Origin: Podila epigama
Lineage: Eukaryota > Mortierellomycota > Mortierellomycetes > Mortierellales > Mortierellaceae
Direction: 5' to 3'
DNA: 14,508 nucleotides
Assembly (NCBI GenBank): GCA_015679605.1
Contig: JAAAVE010000087.1
Span: forward strand, 7,280 to 21,787
Shown piece after piece: positions 8,572 through 14,508 of this stretch. The position numbers and the translations under genes are program-made. Within the stretch, counting starts at the first letter, position 1; every line of letters starts with the position of its first letter. The notes beneath the pieces were generated by a model. That model was given only the letters and a program-made list of their open reading frames with translations, was not told the DNA's origin and did no database searches.

Positions 8572-8962
8572 GGTTTGTTTGAATGAGATTGAGAATGAGA
8601 ATGAAGATGAGTCAAAGAAATAGGAAAACCAGAAAAAATAGACCTTCCACTCCACATTTTATCCTTTTGTGGGAGCGCAGGATATGAATCACGTGAGGCG
8701 TTGATCATTTTTGTAAGACATACGCGTGGCATATTTTTGTTTTTCCCAATTGAACCATTTCTGGAGCCCCGTACTATTCCACCCTCTGAGCAACGACTCC
8801 GACGATCCCTCTCTCGCGACTCAAACTAGCAATGAAAAGAGCATTGATAGAAGAGGAGAAGGAGGAAAAACACACCATTATGGAAAAAGGCGTTTACTAA
8901 AAACACAATTATTGTAAAAGTACAAGGATAAAAAATTACAGAGAAAGCAGGCATTTCACTCA
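8572..8962. promoter_or_regulatory. Gap between the scaffold gene 3' end and the micro-exon gene start
   Basis: Both flanking genes are on the minus strand, so this 391-nt stretch should hold the 3' UTR of the upstream gene and the promoter of the micro-exon gene. It is AT-rich with a pyrimidine-rich minus strand near 8580-8640. I see no clear TATA box, no exact AATAAA on the minus strand and no supported gene. Confidence 0.4.
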
Positions 8963-11900
8963 TTAAACAGAGCCTCGACGATGATGGCCATGGTACATCG
9001 TATCCCGGATCAACGTCTTGCCATACGTCTTGCGCTTTTGGAACTGGCCGACGTGTTCAATCACAAATCCGTGGCTACAGGTCCGTCCGTGTGCAGGGCG
9101 CCGCTTCTCGAGCAGTTTGCACTTTGTATGATCTCGGTACGAGTAACGTGGTTGACCTGCAGGCAATGGTGGAAGGGGGATCATAGGTGGAGGCATTGTA
9201 GCCGCACATGTGCCAAAAGCAGTGGCAGACCGTGCTATGGCTGCAGCACTCGCACCCATATTGTGATCGCTGTAGGGCCCAGGGGTCGAAGGATTGGACA
9301 GTGGATGCCGCGAAACAGGATGGACGTTCACATTCGGCGAAGGGGACGGAGGCAAGGGCCTCGTGGGCGGGGCTGACAAGAGGTAGTTCAACTCTGGGTG
9401 AGCAAATCGATCTGTGAACAACATCTCAGGGGACCGGATCGTGCCATTGGCTTTACCCGTGTAGCCAGTGGAGCCGATACCAATGCCAAGACCAAGTCCA
9501 ATCGGTTGTTCAAACGACTGTGGCCGTGAAAGGTAGTCCTCCTGCATGCTGTTACTAGAAAGACTGCTGCTGCTGCTTCCGCGGTTGAATGTTTTCGCTT
9601 GGTTCCTGAATGATGGTGAGAATCCTCCTCCGTTCTGGGGTGTTGTATGGTGCAGAGGCATTGCGGGTCTGGTGTTTCCCTTGGAACTGTTCCACATGTT
9701 CTTCATGAGCACAGCTGTGGACATGTCTGGAGTTGATGATGGCACAATGCCGGGTTTGGAAAACGAGGCCGACCTCGAGTCTCGCCTGGGTGTCATGGAT
9801 GCCTGGAGTTCAACATACTTGATCATGTCCTCGCCTAGTTCCTCAAACTCTGACTCTTGGCCTTCGTCATCATCCTCATCATCGTTGTCATCGCCATCAT
9901 CATCGACATCGGCTTCGTGGCTGCCATTGTTTTCTCCGTGGCCACGAAAAAGGTTGGATCGGTCAGTGCCAATGTCGAGCGCTCGCCTTGGTCCACTCTC
10001 CACGGCGGAGAGTGAGTTGTTGTTAGTGTTCTTCTGTTTGAATTCTTGTTCAGATCGAAGAAGCGTCTGTGGGTTAAATTGAAGAGTGCCTGGGCGGGAA
10101 GTCTCCTTGAAGAGCAATGGATTGACGTCCTGGACTGGTAACGGCTGAGCACCTTCACTCAAGCCTGCTACAGCTACATTCTTGATGCTACTGGAACAAG
10201 CTGCTGAGGAGGTTGAAGAATTGCGACGGTTTGAATACGATCGAATGGAGGCCATTCCATCTTCAACACACTTCGCGCCGTTTCTAAGAAGATCCTGTGT
10301 GATGAGGACGATGCGTTGATAGACCTCGTCCGACTCTTTGAAGCTCCAGTTCTCGATCACCTCATCCGGACACATGTCGATATCGACTTTGATATCATTC
10401 TCGCGACAAACAAACTCCATTCTAGTAGATTCAAAGCCACGAAAATTAGGACAGGTGAAGAGTAGAGGAGTAGAGTGATCCAAAACTAGTAGAAGATAGT
10501 AAAATAAAACCTACGCCTGAAGTTGAACCTGGAGCTCGAGAAGCATCTTATCTCGACGACCGACGACTCTTGTCAGAGACTCGTTTTCACCCTTGAGGTT
10601 GGCAACCTCGATTTGGAGTTCAATGATCTGAGAAGGTGTATGAAAAGGGGAGAGGATAAAAATGTTAAAAATAAAAAAATGTATATTGTTAACACAATTC
10701 GCAATACACAGTTTCGCGTTTGAGCATATGTGTCACAGCTGAAATACTCAATTGGAGGTACTTTGATACCTTAGCATAGAGCCCACATTCCCTTTGACGG
10801 TGCTCTTCTTCTTCGCGCTTCATTTCCCGCTTGACAATCTCGGGCAAACTGAGTGGTGGCGGACATTGGCATCGGACAGTGACCAAAGAAGGCGCGCTCT
10901 TTTCTGGTGTCAGGGTGACATCCGTGTCGTATTCAGTGTTGGCAGTGGTAGCCTTCAGAGGCGACGGTGTAGTAGGTGTGGTGACCGTCATGGCAGCACC
11001 TCCGGTCTCGTCACTGTTCAGCACTGGGTCTTTGGTCATTACCGAAGGTGGCCGTGATGAATGAGGGGGGAGGGGTTTAGAAATTCCCAAGGCCGATATA
11101 GAGCCAGCTCGCGGCCTGGAAAGCTGTGTCGTGTTAAGTTTGTCGTTAGATTTGCGACGAGGTTGTTTATGTACAATGGAAGAAGAGGTGGTGGTGGTAG
11201 TCGTTGTTGGTTTTGCAGGTTTAGACACGCTTGGTATTGATGTAGTGTCTGATCCGTTTACAGCCCGTATCCGGGATGCCACTCCTAAAAAAAAAAAAAA
11301 AAACAGGGCTCATGTTAGCGCAATGTATGAAAAAGATCCTCATTCAATGCAATCGAGGATGAGACTATGGTACCTGGAGCCAGCATTGTCGAGGAGACGG
11401 GAAGGATTGGCGTGGAGGAGGCCGATGAGGATGGGGAAGTGGAAGGAGAGGTGGAAGGCATTGAATCAGCACTTCTTGACCTTGTCATGAAGCAGGCAGA
11501 ATCAATTCCAGCATGAAGTCTGTTCTTGTACTGAGGTGTTGAGTTGTGAGCATTGCGCTCATGTTCAGTGGTGGAGTTGGTGGTGGAATTGGTGGCATGA
11601 CCAGGTTTCGAATGTGGGTGACCTGTTCCTGGTTGTGGACATGGTGCAGGTAATGACGACTGTGAAGCAGCTAGTGATGAGAAGGAGAGGAAGTAGGAGG
11701 AGGAGGAGGAGGATAGTGAGGAAGGAGCGACAGGAAACAAGGAGAAGAGGGAGGGGAGGCGGAGACAGAGACAGAGACAGAAGCAGAAGCAGAAGTAATA
11801 AAGACGCAGACGACGAGGATGGGAACGAGGACGAGAAGGAGGAGGAGGAGAGGGATGAACTATGAATATTGAGGAGACCATGGGGGGAGACCATGGGGGG

Positions 11901-12814
11901 AACTATTGCAACATACCATTGGGGCCATGGTGGCCATGGAAGTTATGGGGATCATGATTGCTGTTGTTGTTGTTCTTGAGAGTTCCAGGACCTTTTGTAG
12001 TGGTGGTCGCAGAGGAGGTGGAGGAGCCATTCAAGGAGCTTTGTTTCGTGACGATGGATGGTGGCTTGATCCCTGTCGTTTTCTGGTTCCGTGACACGGG
12101 GCCTTTTGCTGAAGGTGTCATCGGCGGTGTTGTTGTTGTTGTTGTTGTTGTTAGTGAGGATATCGATGATGATGTTGAAGACGGTGAAGTTGAAAATGAA
12201 CATGAAGAGGAGGCTGATGATGGACTTGAGAAAGAAGATGTTGATGATGACGATGATGAGGATGATAAAGAAGGCGAGAGTGAAGGTGACGGTAAAGATG
12301 AAGGCGTGTTGCTTGACCCTTTTGAATGATCACCAAATCGACCTGTCGAAAGCATGCGTGGTGAGGAATGCAGCCGTGGGGATGACAGGTTCGAGTGAGA
12401 GGTTGAGGGACGCGCAATGTGGGAGACAGTAGTAGAGGAGGAGGTCGTGGTGGTGGTGGTCCTGGTGCCGCCATCAGCTGACATGCGAGGACGCGTCCGA
12501 ATTAGGCGCGCGTTAAGGTTGTCATTGGAGGATGGATGGAGGAGATGGTGAGGAGTGGAAGGATGAGTGTTGTATTGAAGAAGAGATTTTTGAGTGGGGA
12601 TACTGGAAGTGGAAGACGAGAGGATTGGAAGAGAAGGCCGACGAGGCTGGAATTTGAGTTTGGATGTAGCAATGGCTGAAGGTGAGGGTGAAGTGGTAGT
12701 AGAAGAGGATGGCGGGAGTGGTTGTGGTGGTGGTGGTGGTGGTGGTGGTGGTATTCCAGGGCTGACCATCGTGGCTGAGGAGCGGACTCGAGCAGGCGCA
12801 CGAATGGATGTCAT
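8963..12814 (-). CDS. Large disordered scaffold-like protein with central coiled coil (five exons, ~1093 aa)
   Basis: Join on the minus strand: 12814..11917, 11670..11374, 11284..10770, 10627..10515, 10421..8963 (3282 nt, in frame throughout). Donors are GTATGT, GTACCA, GTATCA and GTAGGT; acceptors are CACTAG, TTTTTAG, TTCTCAG and CTACTAG. Residues 1-540 are Ser/Thr/Pro-rich with a poly-Pro run (22-30). A charged coiled coil spans about 545-618, crossing exons 3 to 5 (REMKREEEEHRQRECGLYAK, then IIELQIEVANLKGENESL, then RRDKMLLELQVQLQ). A helical segment follows (DEVIENWSFKESDEVYQRIV), then Ser/Asn-rich sequence, an acidic run (777-806) and a basic His/Cys-rich C-terminus (about 1039-1093). 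The coiled-coil junctions give the strongest support for the splicing. Two SxIP-like motifs, SSIP (70-73) and TSIP (413-416), sit in basic Ser-rich context, as in proteins binding EB1-type plus-end factors; such motifs arise by chance in disordered regions. I do not recognise the family. Confidence 0.75.
10422..10514 (-). other. Intron 4 of the coiled-coil scaffold gene
   Basis: The 93-nt intron runs from GTAGGT to TACTAG with a CCTAAT branch candidate. The split Ala608 codon (GC plus A) leads straight into MEFVCREND. Confidence 0.75.
10628..10769 (-). other. Intron 3 of the coiled-coil scaffold gene
   Basis: The 142-nt intron runs from GTATCA to TTCTCAG and splits the coiled coil between complete codons (Lys570 and Ile571). 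Confidence 0.75.
11285..11373 (-). other. Intron 2 of the coiled-coil scaffold gene
   Basis: The 89-nt intron runs from GTACCA to an acceptor preceded by 17 consecutive T on the coding strand, an unusually pure polypyrimidine tract. It joins CCA G to GA GTG. Confidence 0.7.
11671..11916 (-). other. Intron 1 of the coiled-coil scaffold gene
   Basis: The 246-nt intron has a strong GTATGT donor and a CATCACTAG acceptor chosen because it alone restores the frame; the CACAG ten bases later does not. Near the donor it holds an imperfect direct repeat built on AGACCATGGGGGG (about 11875-11900). Confidence 0.6.
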
Positions 12815-12849
12815 GGACAGAGAAAGTGCTTTGGGGATGCCAGGGTGGA

Positions 12850-12892
12850 GTGTGTGCTTGTGTGTATGTGTGTGTGTGTGCTTGTGGTGTCA
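12850..12892. repeat. TG/CA-rich microsatellite
   Basis: Mostly TG dinucleotides with a few interruptions on the plus strand, so CA-rich in the sense of the scaffold gene, about 40 nt upstream of its start codon. Confidence 0.8.
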
Positions 12893-13037
12893 AGATAGAA
12901 TGATTTTGGGAATGTGAACGTATGAACGTGAGGATGTCAATGGATGAGGATGATGAAAAGTGTCGATAAATGAATGATACAGTCGTGACAATGGCAAAAT
13001 GTTGTTGAATATGAGGATGTGCATGAAAAGCAAAAGG

Positions 13038-13095
13038 GAGAAGAAGAAGAAAGTGAAGAAGAAAGTGAAGAAGAAAGTGAAGAAAGTGAAAAAGA
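13038..13095. repeat. Purine-only tandem repeat, 12-nt unit GAAGAAGAAAGT
   Basis: Three adjacent copies of a 12-nt unit followed by a shortened 9-nt copy. The plus strand is nearly all purine, so the sense strand of the scaffold gene is CT-rich about 220-280 nt upstream of its ATG, as is common near fungal promoters. Confidence 0.8.
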
Positions 13096-13278
13096 AAAGA
13101 GAAATGGGTCATGAAAGTGAGCAAAGATGAGAAATGGATAAATGAAGAAATGAAGATAAAATGGGGTCCATCCCATCTCAAGAAATGAAACGATCTTCTT
13201 CTTCTTCTTCTTCAAAGACACACAAAGGCAGCAAGCAACACAACGGTCGTTCAATTGAATTGCATGATGAGGTATTAT

Positions 13279-13330
13279 CCATGCTATGCCATGCTATGCC
13301 ATGCCATGCAATCCCTATGCAATCCCCCTA
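13279..13330. repeat. Tandem repeat based on CATGCTATGC
   Basis: Two exact ten-base units followed by degenerate CATGC and CTATGCAATCCC copies on the plus strand. Confidence 0.75.
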
Positions 13331-13445
13331 TGTCCAGTTATGTTACGTGGGTGCTAATGCATTGCGATATATATTGCCAAAGAAGGACCATATAAAATAG
13401 CCATTTGCCATGCAACAGTTCAGTTCAGTACATCCACACACACTC

Positions 13446-13504
13446 ACAAACAAAACAAACAAATAAACAAACAAACAAACAAACAAACAATAATATAAAC
13501 AAAC
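13446..13504. repeat. AAAC tetranucleotide microsatellite
   Basis: About a dozen CAAA/AAAC units with a few interruptions on the plus strand. Confidence 0.85.
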
Positions 13505-14014
13505 ATGCAAACCATTACATGGGTATAGACACACGCAATGCATGGTTTGAGTGAGCAAGCTCATTGAAGGCGAGAACGAGAACGGATGCATACCCAAAAT
13601 GAGGTATCTCATCCATCTCACAAAAAAAAGAGGGCACCAGAGGCACGTTTAGAACGGCACCTCATGAACGCAAGCAAACACATGTCCACAATTGCATACC
13701 TCTCTACACTACACATACAATCACGTTTGCCCTTTTGTACATGTTCACTACATATGCACAACTTTACATTGGCTGTTGGATGGAAGTAGACAAAGAGTAT
13801 TTTGCGTCATGAAGTGAGAGTAACAGGGAAAGAAGAAGAAGCAGAAGAGAAAAAAAAAAAAGTGCTCATCGTTTTAGAATGAAAGAGAGAAAAGGGTTTA
13901 TTTTCGGACAATTCCTGAAGAGAGAATGGCAGGCCCAATTCTTTGACCAAAGTTTGTTTGACAATGCGGATACCGTACATGTCCATGTATCCGAGCACTC
14001 TTTTTTTATTTTAC

Positions 14015-14028
14015 TTTATTTATTTATT
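14015..14028 (-). terminator. Overlapping AATAAA polyadenylation signals of the right-edge gene
   Basis: On the minus strand this reads as three overlapping AATAAA motifs about 145-157 nt after the TGA at 14172. It supports that the exon at 14172-14261 is the last exon of a real gene. Confidence 0.6.
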
Positions 14029-14171
14029 ATTATTTTTTTTTACAATAACAGTCTGGAGGCAAAATAGATGAAGCGATGCAAAAGAACAAAAGGACACAGA
14101 CAACACTAGTGCAATTTACAGCCTTTTAACCGTATCTACTTTTTCTTACGTCGTTGTCGTTGTCATTGGCC

Positions 14172-14261
14172 TCATTCTTGACCCTCACAACCATGTAGGT
14201 ACTCGGTCAGGTCGCAGTTGTGTGTGAGCCCTGGCTTTTTGATAAAGTGATATTGAGGTCG
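14172..14261 (-). CDS. Terminal exon of an unidentified gene (29 codons plus stop), running off the right edge
   Basis: After a TTTCTTTTAAG acceptor the minus strand reads RPQYHFIKKPGLTHNCDL, then TEYLHGCEGQE and TGA. The codon choice, the good acceptor and the AATAAA cluster downstream support a true 3' exon. I do not recognise the protein from this piece. The preceding exon is not certain: another acceptor, a pure T-run then GTAG, ends at 14493, and 24 codons are open after it (14492-14421) to a TGA, but I cannot find a donor that joins them cleanly to 14261 in frame. The rest of the gene lies beyond 14508. Confidence 0.55.
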   Translation of the reverse strand, partial: RPQYHFIKKPGLTHNCDLTEYLHGCEGQE

Positions 14262-14420
14262 CTTAAAAGAAACAAAGACATTAAGGAACGTGCCTAAACA
14301 GCAGGTTTTTGTGTGTGTGTATGTGTGTGGGTTACACTTCTCTGTGTCAACGTCTGCGACTATGTGTCTCCTCCCTCTGTCTTTAACAAGATTGTTTGTG
14401 TCTCTCTGTATCTGAATCTG

Positions 14421-14492
14421 TCAATTGAGACGGCCAGTGAGACTCGTTCCTTCTCCATCAGGACTGGTGAAGATGGCCGTTGACCTTTCCAG
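14421..14492 (-). other. Possible additional exon of the right-edge gene
   Basis: A 12-base T-run followed by GTAG on the minus strand is a very good acceptor. The sequence after it is open in two frames, one reading STAIFTSPDGEGTSLTGRLN before a stop. A GT at 14484 would make only an 8-nt exon; other GT sites (GTCTCA) are weak. The frame and the 3' end of this exon are unresolved. Confidence 0.3.
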
Positions 14493-14508
14493 CTACAAAA
14501 AAAAAAAA

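Larger units (their letters stand above)
12815..14171. other. Gene-free region rich in simple repeats; likely upstream region of the scaffold gene and 3' UTR of the right-edge gene
   Basis: I see no supported gene in these ~1.35 kb. The part next to 12815 should be the 5' UTR and promoter of the minus-strand scaffold gene: it has CA-rich and CT-rich stretches on that strand. TATATATA-like sequence lies at about 13369-13375 and a TATAAAAT on the plus strand at 13391-13398, whose target is unknown. The part from about 14010 to 14171 is the probable 3' UTR of the right-edge gene. Confidence 0.5.

Noticed and set aside
9546-10082. Plus-strand ORF of 178 codons with poly-Ser
   Set aside because: Antisense of the acidic and Ser-rich last exon of the scaffold gene, whose frame continues the coiled coil.
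11671-11881. Extension of scaffold exon 2 upstream as a Leu/Cys/Phe-rich membrane-like segment
   Set aside because: It is pyrimidine-rich intron sequence; a GTATGT donor at 11916 and the CACTAG acceptor at 11671 remove it in frame.
12522-13181. Minus-strand ORF of 219 codons, Phe/Ser/His-rich
   Set aside because: It overlaps the start of the scaffold gene in another frame and reads the CT- and CA-rich repeats as protein.
13279-13504. Short tandem repeats considered as a CRISPR array or centromere-like satellite
   Set aside because: Units are 4-12 nt without regular unique spacers; they are ordinary microsatellites in a eukaryotic intergenic region.
13586-13789. Plus-strand ORF of 67 codons downstream of a TATAAAAT, containing APEARLERHLMNASK
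   Set aside because: Only a short patch looks protein-like; the rest has no domain, no codon pattern and no splice support.
1-14508. tRNA, rRNA and spliceosomal snRNA genes
   Set aside because: I looked for tRNA B-box-like GGTTCGAATCC and for the conserved U1, U2, U4, U5 and U6 sequences on both strands and saw none; the only similar piece, near 12386, is coding.

Overview
The window looks like nuclear DNA of an early-diverging filamentous fungus, most likely Mortierella-like (Mortierellomycotina). Coding regions are broken by short GT-AG introns with CTAAC/CTAAT-type branch sites. Proteins carry long Ser/Thr/Gln/Pro tracts. One large gene resembles a family I associate from memory with Mortierella-type genomes. 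The taxonomic call is inference; no rRNA, tRNA or organellar marker is present.

Layout. (1) 3-1058 (+): last part of a mitochondrial PDK/BCKDK-type protein kinase, open at the left edge, with a ~180-residue low-complexity insertion in the ATP-lid region. (2) 1160-5700 (-): convergent with (1), a ~1461-residue two-exon gene with a poly-Gln region, a conserved core and a leucine-rich C-terminal half. (3) 5701-6329: AT-rich shared upstream region. (4) 6330-7511 (+): a Cof-type HAD phosphatase with all four catalytic motifs. (5) 7800-8571 (-): a gene absent from simple ORF scans because its 57 codons lie in five exons of 39, 21, 13, 48 and 53 nt, with a GC-AG first intron; it encodes a tiny Cys-rich protein. 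(6) 8963-12814 (-): a five-exon gene for a ~1093-residue mostly disordered protein with a central coiled coil and two SxIP-like motifs. (7) 12815-14171: about 1.3 kb without a supported gene, rich in simple repeats, probably the upstream region of (6) plus the 3' UTR of (8). (8) 14172-14261 (-): terminal exon of an unidentified gene running off the right edge.

The genes do not form a pathway: a mitochondrial regulatory kinase, a putative receptor-like repeat protein, a sugar-phosphate-type phosphatase, a small putative metal-binding protein and a possible cytoskeletal scaffold. The two things most worth following up are the micro-exon gene at 7800-8571 and the large leucine-rich gene at 1160-5700. 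All splice models were made by eye from reading frame, splice-site sequence and family motifs, with no transcript data.
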